DNA from: Parabacteroides sp. FAFU027
Lineage (GTDB): Bacteria > Bacteroidota > Bacteroidia > Bacteroidales > UBA7332
NCBI RefSeq assembly: GCF_022808675.1
Contig: NZ_JAKZKV010000011.1
Location: 62,001 to 126,000, forward strand
DNA: 64,000 bases
Direction of reading: 5' to 3'
In this document: positions 27,301 to 34,610 of the stretch, in pieces
Layout: each line of letters opens with the position of its first letter
Position numbering within the stretch: the first letter of the stretch is position 1
Notes under the pieces: generated by a model
The model's input: only the letters and a program-made list of their open reading frames with translations
What the model was told of the DNA's origin: nothing
Databases searched by the model: none
Made by a program: the position numbers and the translations under genes

Positions 27301-28428
27301 ATGCAAAAGACAGCTATATTAATCATCACGCTGATATACGCGGGCATCAACTCCTATCTCTATACCCGCGGTTTACAGGCTCTACCGGCTCAACCTGTGC
27401 TTCGTATCCTTTACACCACTCTTTTCCTGACCTTTTCGCTTTCATTTCTGGTCGCAATGATGAGTGGGGAGCAACTCCCTTTTCCATTTAGCAGTGTGGT
27501 CGAGAGTATCGGCTCTTACTGGATTATGGTGATGGTATATCTGGTGGCTGCTGCCATGCTGGGCGACCTGCTCCGGCTGGCAGATCATTTCCTTGGTATT
27601 TTTCCTGCTTATTTACATCAACACTATCCGTTAGTCAAACAGGTCTATCTGGGAATAACAGTGGGTGTTGTGGCCATGATTAGCCTGTGGGGATATGTCA
27701 AGTTTGATTCGCCCGAAGTGGTCCATCTTCCTTTATCTATTCCTGAAAAAGGCTTTCCGGGTGAAGAGCTTCGCATCGTGGCAGCGAGCGATATCCATCT
27801 GGGCAATACCATCCGGCGCTCCCGACTGGAGAAGTTTGTCAAGAAAATTAATGCACAGAAGCCTGACATTATCCTGCTCGCCGGCGATGTTATCGACCGC
27901 AATATCCGCCCTGTCGAAGAACAACGTATGGACGAAGTGCTCAGTCAGTTAAAGGCCCGCTACGGCGTCTATGCGGTGCTGGGCAATCACGAATATTACG
28001 GGGGAGTAGATAAGGCCATGGCATTTCTGAAACGCTCAGGTATTCACCCCTTGCGTGACCAGTCCGCCACCATCGATAACCGCTTTGTCGTAGTGGGGCG
28101 CGATGACCGCACCAATCCCGACCGCCAGTCCATCGAACAGCTGATGCTGGGTGTCAACCGGCAACTACCGGTCATCCTGCTTGACCACCAACCCTATCAC
28201 CTCTCCGAGTCACAACAAAACAAAATCGACCTGCAAATCTCGGGACATACCCACCGGGGGCAGATTTTCCCTTTCAACCTGTTGGTCGATCGTATGTTTG
28301 AACTGGCTCACGGCTATCGTAAGATAGGCCACACCCATTTCTATGTCTCTTCGGGACTGGGCCTATGGGCGGCGCCCTTGCGCATCGGTACTCAATCGGA
28401 GATTGTCAATGTGGTAATCAGGCATTAA
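27301..28428 (+). CDS. Membrane-bound metallophosphoesterase (YkuE-like)
   Basis: Four hydrophobic segments in residues 1-145 anchor a cytoplasmic or periplasmic calcineurin-type domain. It has all metal-binding blocks: VAASDIHLGN, LLAGDVIDRN, VLGNHEYYGG and ISGHTHRGQIFPFN. 375 residues. YkuE-like enzymes often act on phospholipid or UDP-diacylglucosamine-type substrates. That is only a possibility here. Stand-alone gene, followed by a terminator and a multi-hairpin repeat. Confidence 0.9.
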   Translation: MQKTAILIITLIYAGINSYLYTRGLQALPAQPVLRILYTTLFLTFSLSFLVAMMSGEQLPFPFSSVVESIGSYWIMVMVYLVAAAMLGDLLRLADHFLGIFPAYLHQHYPLVKQVYLGITVGVVAMISLWGYVKFDSPEVVHLPLSIPEKGFPGEELRIVAASDIHLGNTIRRSRLEKFVKKINAQKPDIILLAGDVIDRNIRPVEEQRMDEVLSQLKARYGVYAVLGNHEYYGGVDKAMAFLKRSGIHPLRDQSATIDNRFVVVGRDDRTNPDRQSIEQLMLGVNRQLPVILLDHQPYHLSESQQNKIDLQISGHTHRGQIFPFNLLVDRMFELAHGYRKIGHTHFYVSSGLGLWAAPLRIGTQSEIVNVVIRH

Positions 28429-28491
28429 GAGTTTATCTATAAAGACGACTGTAAGAATATTAACCCAATTATTTTATCCTTTTATTGTTGG

Positions 28492-28674
28492 TTCGCCCCC
28501 GACGGGGACGAGCAAATCATAGCGACTTCCATACCGTGGGATTCACCCACGGTTATTGATATTTGCCCGCTTTCGCGGACTTTAATAAAGAGGTCTGAAA
28601 GACCTTAATCTAAATAACCACGGGTAAAACCCGTGGCAATCGATACATCACACAACGTCCCCAACGGGGGCGAA
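28492..28674. repeat. Nested multi-hairpin element
   Basis: Outer arms 28492-28510 and 28656-28674 pair over 17 of 19 positions (TTCGCCCCCG then GGGGACG). Between them are four smaller perfect hairpins: ACCGTGGG/CCCACGGT (28533-28553), CCGC/GCGG (28567-28578), AGGTCT/AGACCT (28591-28605) and CCACGGGT/ACCCGTGG (28618-28636). The whole would fold as a multi-branched structure of ~183 nt on either strand. Confidence 0.75.
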
Positions 28675-28723
28675 TAGTACAAACTTATTTAGGTGATGCA
28701 CCTCTATCAAATATCTAAACACA

Positions 28724-28760
28724 AAAATACCCGGCTATCCATCCGATAGTCGGGTATTTT
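28724..28760. terminator. Bidirectional terminator before the DUF6266-like gene
   Basis: AAAATACCCGGCTATC / GATAGTCGGGTATTTT, 16-bp stem with one wobble and a 5-nt loop, plus A/T runs on both sides. Related in sequence to the hairpin at 26925. Confidence 0.8.
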
Positions 28761-28785
28761 GTTTTGGATCTGCATGGAAGCCCTC

Positions 28786-29415
28786 CTACTCCACCGCAAC
28801 AAAGACAGTATCTGAGGCTTTTGTCCCATCGGCATTCGTCAGAAACAGATAGCAGTAAGCGATATCCTCCTTCTTAATGCCGGGATAATCCAGCAGAATG
28901 GTACCCGTCTGCTCGCTTCCGCGTGGTTGCGATTCCAGTACAACGTCCCCATCCTTCGTCTTCAGAAAAGCATACAGCACATCGGTGCTAAACGCATTCG
29001 GATTCTTCAGTCCGGTATTGAAAGTTACCGACAACCCTTCGGGTATCACCGTGGCCACCGTATCCCTCACCTTACCAACCGGGCCGGAGGAGACGGTCAT
29101 ATCCTCAAATCGAAGGGTTACAGCATCACCCGTGGAGTCAAGGATCCGCGGCAGATTCAGTGCAAAAAACTGGTTATAGACCGATACCCCTTCCGGACGG
29201 TTCAGTAATCCTTTTTCAAGGATGGTAGCTAACGACTGAAATTCATTAACCAGTAGTTTGAAACCGGACCGGTGAACTTGCTGCGCTTCACTGTTGGCGT
29301 CCTTGCGGTTAAAAGCTTTGGAACGCACTACGTTTTGTTTGTTCAATGTGTAAGTCGAGAAGTTACCCATTGATTTCTTCATTTGCCCCGTCAGGGGATT
29401 CTGCGATATTGCCAT
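28786..29415 (-). CDS. DUF6266-like protein
   Basis: 209 residues, no signal peptide or membrane segment. The N-terminal pattern (GNFSTYTLNKQNVVRSKA followed by many polar residues and a helical segment) resembles DUF6266 proteins, which are common in Bacteroidetes and often found beside integrated elements. The C-terminal ~100 residues look like beta-sandwich repeats. Function unknown. The N-terminus also resembles that of the protein at 47805-48614, at the other end of the accessory block. A TAGCTTTG -7 box lies at 29500-29507. Confidence 0.65.
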   Translation of the reverse strand: MAISQNPLTGQMKKSMGNFSTYTLNKQNVVRSKAFNRKDANSEAQQVHRSGFKLLVNEFQSLATILEKGLLNRPEGVSVYNQFFALNLPRILDSTGDAVTLRFEDMTVSSGPVGKVRDTVATVIPEGLSVTFNTGLKNPNAFSTDVLYAFLKTKDGDVVLESQPRGSEQTGTILLDYPGIKKEDIAYCYLFLTNADGTKASDTVFVAVE

Positions 29416-30174
29416 GATCTTTTAGTTTTTGGCGATTAACAATTAATTAAATCTAGTCAAACTTCACCGGCCGGATTTCGTTTGCCTGATGCAAATATAC
29501 AAAGCTATATCATTGAAAAATAGTGTGTTAAATCACACTTTCTTTAAATCGGTGAGGGTTGCGTACGTTTGCGTTCCGTTGCGTCCGGATGCGTATGTGC
29601 CGCCGAAATATTTATTTTTAATTAACCTGAAATGTTATAGTCAATTTACTTTGGATTGCGAAACTGCAGAAACCTTTAAAGCTACTAGCTATATAATATC
29701 TGCTTCGACTATATTATTCGTGTCGGTGCTATAAATATCATCCGTAGAAAGCTCGCATCCCAGACCCGAAGGGACAAACACAAATACCAAACCGCCTAAA
29801 AACTGCCGAGTGAGAGAGCCCCATCCACAAATGCTCCTATACCATACAACAATCTATGGGCGAGCGAGCGAGTTTTTTTAGGCTCTGTTTTTTTGTTACT
29901 TTTTTGCGCCAAAAAAGTAAAGGTAACAGAGTAGCCTGTACACAAAGCTCTAATGTTCAGCCCTGATATTCACTTCGCATTCGCAAATCAAAACGATATG
30001 ACTATAATTTGGATTAATATGAAAATGACTTATTCATTTTTTCATCGGGATAAATCCCGGTGCTACCATATCGGTCGCACCTACGGCGCTGAAATAGGTA
30101 CATAAAAAACCGCTTAAATACCGTATTATCGGCACTTAAGCGGCAGTATAGGAACCTTCCGTTCAGATTATTAT
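29416..30174. other. Gene-free region
   Basis: 759 nt. It holds a TAGCTTTG promoter element (29500-29507, minus strand) for the DUF6266-like gene, a stretch with repeated TTGCGT-like words (29558-29600), an AT-rich hairpin around 29895-29930 (GTTACTTTTTT / AAAAAAGTA, partly GTAAC) and the terminator at 30110. An open frame at 29489-29734 has no coding character. Confidence 0.55.
30110..30143 (-). terminator. Terminator of the HTH/187-residue operon
   Basis: CCGCTTAA / TTAAGCGG with inner pairing. On the minus strand it is followed by TTTTTTATG. It lies 31 nt beyond the stop of the HTH gene. A close copy is at 31353-31392. Confidence 0.8.
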
Positions 30175-30471
30175 TTATTCCGTTTTAGGACGCTTGAAAT
30201 AGCGGTCAAACAAGGCCCTGACATCCTCTTCACGGTACAGGATAGTTCCTTCAATCCGCGAATGCCCGATTTTTCCATTATCCCGAAGGGTTTGTAATGT
30301 TCTCTGGCTTATTCTCAGCAACTCACAGACCTGTTTACCGTCAAGATAGGACAATGCCGGCTTTTTGTCTTTCATCTGCAATTGCAAATGTGAGATCTGC
30401 TCTTCCAAAAGACGCTGATTGGCAATAATCAGCTCATACATATTTCTATCAATCTTAAACTCGCTCATCAC
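30175..30471 (-). CDS. Small helix-turn-helix protein (excisionase-like)
   Basis: 98 residues. The N-terminal ~40 form a short coiled coil (YELIIANQRLLEEQISHL). The C-terminal half is an HTH_17/excisionase-type winged helix (YLDGKQVCELLRISQRTLQ, then a wing with REEDVRALFDRYF). Such proteins in Bacteroidetes mobile elements act as excision factors or local repressors. It overlaps the upstream gene by 4 nt (ATGA). It resembles the three HTH proteins at 44377-46392 in layout. Confidence 0.8.
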   Translation of the reverse strand: MMSEFKIDRNMYELIIANQRLLEEQISHLQLQMKDKKPALSYLDGKQVCELLRISQRTLQTLRDNGKIGHSRIEGTILYREEDVRALFDRYFKRPKTE

Positions 30472-31031
30472 TTATGCTCCAAATTAAGGTTCGACAAAAG
30501 GGATAGCGCTCGCTGTGATTCTCCGGTTCGGGTGATATTCCCTACCGTTTCCTGTCCGACACTTATCTCCAACCTCCGGTGCCTGTAGCGATAGAGCTCG
30601 CTGTGGGCATCATATCGCTGCCTGATCTCACCTCCTTCCCGAAGTAAAGCCGCCAAGAGCCGCTCCCTTCTATTCCGTCTTTGGAGTAAAGACCCGTTGG
30701 GTGTTTTTGGGAAATATATGATGTCGTATCTCTTTCGGGTTATTAATGTTACAAACGGACAATCCGGGGCATTTATCAATTCCGCTTTTGTCCTGTGCCG
30801 GTAAATGGGTCGGGAATGGCATGAATCAGCTCTTTCCTCTGATTCTTCTAACAGCTCAATAGTAGCACTGAGCAGAGAGTTCAAATCCACATATGCATTC
30901 AAAGCGCCAGAGGTTTCATTTGACTTAGGCAAATAAACCATCTGTTCAGGTAGTATAACTCTACATGAGACTACATTTCTAACAACCACAATCTGACTGA
31001 GCAATCCCGTCGATGAAATTACAAATTTCAT
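30468..31031 (-). CDS. Protein of unknown function with DnaN-like N-terminus
   Basis: 187 residues. The first 15 residues (MKFVISSTGLLSQIV) are close to the start of Bacteroidetes DNA polymerase III beta subunits (MKF-V-SST-LL...), but the remainder is not sliding-clamp-like. The middle is acidic then arginine-rich (LQRRNRRERLLAALLREGG, YRYRHRRLEISVG), suggesting nucleic-acid binding. No catalytic motif is seen. First gene of a two-gene operon with the HTH protein. A TAATTTTG box lies at 31079-31086 on the minus strand. Confidence 0.6.
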   Translation of the reverse strand: MKFVISSTGLLSQIVVVRNVVSCRVILPEQMVYLPKSNETSGALNAYVDLNSLLSATIELLEESEERADSCHSRPIYRHRTKAELINAPDCPFVTLITRKRYDIIYFPKTPNGSLLQRRNRRERLLAALLREGGEIRQRYDAHSELYRYRHRRLEISVGQETVGNITRTGESQRALSLLSNLNLEHK

Positions 31032-31565
31032 AACCTTAATATTTTAAAATTATTACGATGCCCGAAGCATCATGCCGACAAAATTAGCCCTTAGAAGTCG
31101 GTTGACCTAAAATACACACCAAAAGTTATGCAATAACCGTAAGAAATCCGAAAATTATCTTTATATTATTACAAAGTGCCACAACAATCTGATTATATGA
31201 TACTTATACTGAATACTTGTATTTCTGATCAGTTCTGTTTTTCATAGTGGACAAATCGGATATAATCCCACAAATCAAACCTAAAGTGCAGAAATGATAC
31301 TCTGTCAATCTTTCCAGAGTTTAAAACGTTGGAAAGGTTTCAACAAAAAACACCGCCGCTTAAATACCATTTTATCGGTGCTTAAGCGGCGGTTATTTAT
31401 TTTGATTTCTTATTTGACGTTGTCAGATGCTGCTCACGTTGACAGGTCTTTGGGTTGCGGTAATTATTTCGGTCATCTGGACGAAGAAAAGGGACTAGAT
31501 TGTTTATAAAGACTAAAGATCTGTTTCCCTGAAAACCTTCATCGACTTTTTCAACAGATTCCCTC
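31032..31565. other. Gene-free region with promoter and terminator
   Basis: 534 nt. It contains the TAATTTTG -7 element (31079-31086, minus) for the 187-residue gene and the terminator hairpin of the toxin-antitoxin operon (31353-31392). I see no coding frame; the open frame at 31294-31509 spans the terminator and is not credible. Confidence 0.6.
31353..31392 (-). terminator. Terminator of the toxin-antitoxin operon
   Basis: CCGCCGCTTAA / TTAAGCGGCGG, perfect 11-bp stem. On the minus strand it is followed by TGTTTTTTG. Same core as the hairpin at 30110-30143. Confidence 0.75.
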
Positions 31566-32570
31566 CTATCCATTTATCAAATCAAAACCATACCGGTAAT
31601 CGATCAGGTTATGTTCCTGCTGATTTTCAATCCAGGCCTTTTCCTGATGGGAGATTTCTATAATTTCATTTGTGGAAGTATCTTTAAACCGTTCTGCTAT
31701 TCGTTCAATAATCTCCAACTCTTGTGTGGTGAATACCGCTGAATCAAATTTACGATCATCCTTAGCAACAAACTGTTCGCCTACATTTCCATCTGGAAAT
31801 ACAGTTACCTGAATAGCAAAATTACCTTTATTCACCAAATAGTCAAAAATGCCATCATAACGATTCGGCACTGGGCCCATCGGTATTGCGACGTACTGCA
31901 TACCACTAATTGAAAAACCGGTTTCCCGGAACATGTTAAAATCAGTATAGAAAAGTAACTTATTTAGCTTGGTCTTCCAGGGGCGCACCTTTTCTGCAAA
32001 ATAGACTATCATCTCTGCAAATTTCCTCATATCAGGTGATCTGAAACCTGTATTTGCATTAGGATATTGATCTCCTGTAAAATATTTCTCCAGTTCACTT
32101 TGGAAACGAAGCTCTTTTTGTGTCTGTATAATATGATCTATCCGAAACAACAATTCTTCTTTACTTTTTTCATCAAGAGCATCACACAACTCTACCAACT
32201 TTCTGAATTCAAATGCATCATCAGCTATCTGCATCAATTTAGCATTGGGTAATGCTGGAACTTCACCGCTCTCGTAATTGCGATAACTATTTACACCAAA
32301 TCCAAGAATCTCAGACATTTTTGTTGCTGGAAGGTTGTACTTATCCCGTATCTGCTTTATTTTATCAGGGAATGGAATCTTATGCTTCGCCCTGTACTGA
32401 TTGTACAGCTGAGTCATATTCAACTCATCAAGTGATGTGGAGGTAAAGGCTTCTCCACTATCCTCACAACGATAATAGTGATAAATCACGTCAAACTCAT
32501 CTTTACGAAATACAAGTTTGCGGGTCTCTTTGCAGAGCAACATTTCTTTACCTGTAAATGGACTTTTCAT
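31566..32570 (-). CDS. HTH-Panacea (DUF4065) antitoxin with MqsA-like N-terminus
   Basis: 334 residues in three parts. Residues 1-65 resemble the MqsA zinc domain (MKSPFTGKEM, HYYRCEDSG), but the zinc CxxC pairs are lost: S3/T6 and C35/S38 replace the cysteines. Residues ~67-112 form an XRE-type helix-turn-helix (LPATKMSEILGFGVNSYRNY). Residues ~185-300 form the Panacea/DUF4065 domain (KLNKLLFYTDFNMF, SGMQYVAIPMGPVPNRYDG), a widespread antitoxin module. It lies downstream of an MqsR-like toxin gene after 37 nt. It probably neutralises that toxin and represses the operon through the palindromes at 32998-33052. Confidence 0.85.
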   Translation of the reverse strand: MKSPFTGKEMLLCKETRKLVFRKDEFDVIYHYYRCEDSGEAFTSTSLDELNMTQLYNQYRAKHKIPFPDKIKQIRDKYNLPATKMSEILGFGVNSYRNYESGEVPALPNAKLMQIADDAFEFRKLVELCDALDEKSKEELLFRIDHIIQTQKELRFQSELEKYFTGDQYPNANTGFRSPDMRKFAEMIVYFAEKVRPWKTKLNKLLFYTDFNMFRETGFSISGMQYVAIPMGPVPNRYDGIFDYLVNKGNFAIQVTVFPDGNVGEQFVAKDDRKFDSAVFTTQELEIIERIAERFKDTSTNEIIEISHQEKAWIENQQEHNLIDYRYGFDLING

Positions 32571-32607
32571 GTAATTGGTTGGATATAATCGAATTTCTAA
32601 ACTGCAA

Positions 32608-32955
32608 TTATTTTAACGGATAGTTCATCGGATACTCAGCAACGTGAAACGATATACAGATCACGCTTCCACCTGCAAAACCCATAGTGATTTTAATATA
32701 CACCTCATTCTTTTTGATCTCCTTTCCAAAGACCCACATATCACTGCCTCCATACAATTTTTCTTCTAAGGGACCTTCAGAATAGTCCGCAAATGTCAGA
32801 TCTTCCAGGATCTTTTTCCGGTCTATTGGCCTAAGTTCCAAATCAGCCATTGTCTGAGCATTTTTACCACGATCATCGCGAAATAGAACGTCCCAAATAT
32901 TCATTTTTGTTTTAAACTCTTTCAGGAAACGATCTACATCATTTTTATCAGCCAT
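32608..32955 (-). CDS. MqsR-like mRNA interferase toxin
   Basis: 115 residues. The C-terminal half (ILEDLTFADYSEGP, then MWVFGKEIKKNEVYIKI and ISFHVAEYPM) follows the MqsR pattern of a RelE-type fold: a helix with an aspartate, then strands with VYIKI and ISFH. MqsR-type toxins cleave mRNA at ribosome-independent sites. The gene precedes its antitoxin, as in mqsRA. The promoter gives a nearly leaderless transcript (predicted start ~8 nt before the ATG). The family call rests on pattern only; another RelE-superfamily toxin is possible. Confidence 0.75.
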   Translation of the reverse strand: MADKNDVDRFLKEFKTKMNIWDVLFRDDRGKNAQTMADLELRPIDRKKILEDLTFADYSEGPLEEKLYGGSDMWVFGKEIKKNEVYIKITMGFAGGSVICISFHVAEYPMNYPLK

Positions 32956-32969
32956 GCTATAGTTGTTTG

Positions 32970-33052
32970 CAAAATTACAAATTCACATAGATAAAACAAC
33001 TATATAGTTCAAATATCGTAATAATAAAACACTCTATAGAACTATATAGTTC
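32970..33052 (-). promoter_or_regulatory. Promoter and operators of the toxin-antitoxin operon
   Basis: On the minus strand, TTG (32997-32999), 19 nt, then TAATTTTG (32970-32977): an exact Bacteroidetes promoter. A perfect palindrome AACTATATAGTT (32998-33009) overlaps the -33 box, and a second copy GAACTATATAGTTC lies at 33039-33052, 42 nt away. A half-site CTATAGTT sits at the toxin start (32957-32964). This is the arrangement expected for repression by the HTH antitoxin. Confidence 0.8.
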
Positions 33053-33074
33053 AAAATACCAATAATTCACAATT

Positions 33075-33719
33075 CTACTCCCTCACCTCATACGTCTCAT
33101 CGTATATCTCCTGCAGATTCTTTCCGTTATACGTCCAGTAAGGTGTCGGTTGCACGGAATACTCCAAACCCAACAGATCACGGGTAACGGCAGTCAGGGA
33201 AGATTCCAGCCCACCATAATTGACCTTTTTGGCATCACACACTTCTACCACATAGCTCTCTCCATCGCGATTAAACTCCAGCTTAGCCCCCAATGGCAGT
33301 CCCATCTCCATAAAATTAAGCGGTGGACGTTTCTTCTTTTTCATCTTCATCCCGGCCAGACGATCTCCATCCGACAGGTCATTATTGATCTCTTCAACCA
33401 CTTCCGAGGTAATGTCACTGCTTTTATCGAGCAGCTTGAGGATCGCTATAGCCTGTTCGGGATTAATCTCAAAGAACTCTCGCTGTACATTAATCCGGTA
33501 GGGATGAAATGCAATGTGCAGTGCTTTTTCCACCACGACACAATCAGTCACCTTGCAGGCATACTCGCACTGGAAAGGTACAGGCACACTAGTATTAAAC
33601 AGCTCCTTCATCCGGGCTTCCACATTCTCTTTGTTGGTCATGCCTATCTTGACCAGATCGGGCATCGCCGGATTAGTCAGGACATAGACGATTCCGTAGT
33701 TATCTTTTTTGGTGGTCAT
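33075..33719 (-). CDS. GIY-YIG nuclease-fold protein with RAMA domain
   Basis: 214 residues. Residues 7-95 form a GIY-YIG/T5orf172-type domain (YGIVYVLTNPAMPDLVKIGM, FNTSVPVPFQ, EFFEI). After a basic linker (KMKKKKRPP), residues ~130-205 form a RAMA domain (GLPLGAKLEFNRDG, YVVEV, TPYWTYNGKNL), named for its link to restriction enzymes and adenine methylases. It probably binds or cleaves DNA in a modification-dependent way. It starts 3 nt after the stop of the 295-residue gene and is the last gene of the long hsd operon. Confidence 0.85.
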   Translation of the reverse strand: MTTKKDNYGIVYVLTNPAMPDLVKIGMTNKENVEARMKELFNTSVPVPFQCEYACKVTDCVVVEKALHIAFHPYRINVQREFFEINPEQAIAILKLLDKSSDITSEVVEEINNDLSDGDRLAGMKMKKKKRPPLNFMEMGLPLGAKLEFNRDGESYVVEVCDAKKVNYGGLESSLTAVTRDLLGLEYSVQPTPYWTYNGKNLQEIYDETYEVRE

Positions 33720-33722
33720 AAG

Positions 33723-34610
33723 TCACTTCAATTTAAGCTTTCTTTTTGCTTTCTTTTTGCTACTCTTACTCGCATTATGCGGATTCTCCGACTTTTTATT
33801 AATAATAATGGATCCATCCAATGGAGCCTCTCCTAAAAATACGTCACCGCTGTCATCAAAAACTTCAATATGCGCTTTTTCTCCATAATGAGAATTATCA
33901 ACATACCACATTTTTCCTGTTTTAATTTCTCTAAATACTGTCCGTGATTGAAAGCGTTTATTGGTTTCTTCAAATCGAATTTTACTTCGCAAACATGTTT
34001 GGTTATCAGTAGGAGGGTAAGTAGATGTCTTATCATAGTAGAATAGTGCTCTATCTATATTTTGCTCAATCCACTCTTTAAGCAAATGCTCATTATCAGC
34101 ACATTGTATTGATTTAGTACCAGTATTATTATTTCCAACAGCGATTATTAATAACGCTCTTTGATTACTTAAAACCGAATCAGGAAAATTTAAAGCAAGA
34201 ACCTGATCATTATATTTGTTTGTGAATTCATAAGCTTCAGCTAAAGATGTTTTATCAATTGAGTATGGAACCGGAGGAGCCATTGAAGTATCAAAGAAAA
34301 AATATTGATACTGATAACTCTGAATAGAATTTTGATCCCAATATATTGGCATTACTTTTGATAGATTTATCCTAAAATATTGTTCCACATCTGTGTTCGA
34401 GATCAAGTCAAAAAAATACTTCAGAATATTTGATGACACATATAACTTAATAACAACTTGATCATTATACTCTAGTTTTTTTTCATTTATACTTTGACAA
34501 AACAGGCCTAGAAATCTTATTGAATTGAATAAGGAATTCTCATCATGTAAATGCCTCTCCAGTAGATCATTCTGTAATAGACAATCATTAATAAAAATAT
34601 CCATAATCAA
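33723..34610 (-). CDS. Putative effector with colicin E3-like RNase C-terminus
   Basis: 295 residues. The N-terminal ~200 show no known domain. The C-terminal segment (TGKMWYVDNSHYG, then AHIEVFDDSG, LGEA, DG) resembles the colicin E3/E6-type ribosome-inactivating RNase core, where an aspartate and histidine sit as DxxH in a strand just before a glutamate and the GxHLG turn. Here D238, H241, E244 and E249 could play these parts, with about three extra residues compared with E3. A lysine-rich tail (residues 272-295) suits RNA or ribosome binding. It overlaps the ATPase gene by 4 nt, so it is the likely output of the ATPase. The domain call is from pattern, not from a search. Confidence 0.6.
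   Translation of the reverse strand: MIMDIFINDCLLQNDLLERHLHDENSLFNSIRFLGLFCQSINEKKLEYNDQVVIKLYVSSNILKYFFDLISNTDVEQYFRINLSKVMPIYWDQNSIQSYQYQYFFFDTSMAPPVPYSIDKTSLAEAYEFTNKYNDQVLALNFPDSVLSNQRALLIIAVGNNNTGTKSIQCADNEHLLKEWIEQNIDRALFYYDKTSTYPPTDNQTCLRSKIRFEETNKRFQSRTVFREIKTGKMWYVDNSHYGEKAHIEVFDDSGDVFLGEAPLDGSIIINKKSENPHNASKSSKKKAKRKLKLK

Larger units (their letters stand above)
28429..28785. other. Gene-free region with repeat and terminator
   Basis: 357 nt between the metallophosphoesterase and the DUF6266-like gene. Almost all of it is the hairpin array at 28492-28674 and the terminator at 28724-28760. It marks the left border of the accessory block. Confidence 0.65.

Noticed and set aside
29489-29734. 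81-residue open frame in the 29.5-kb gap
   Set aside because: AT-rich, no family signal and overlaps the promoter region of the DUF6266-like gene.
31294-31509. Small open frame before the antitoxin gene
   Set aside because: It crosses the terminator hairpin and has no start context or protein character.
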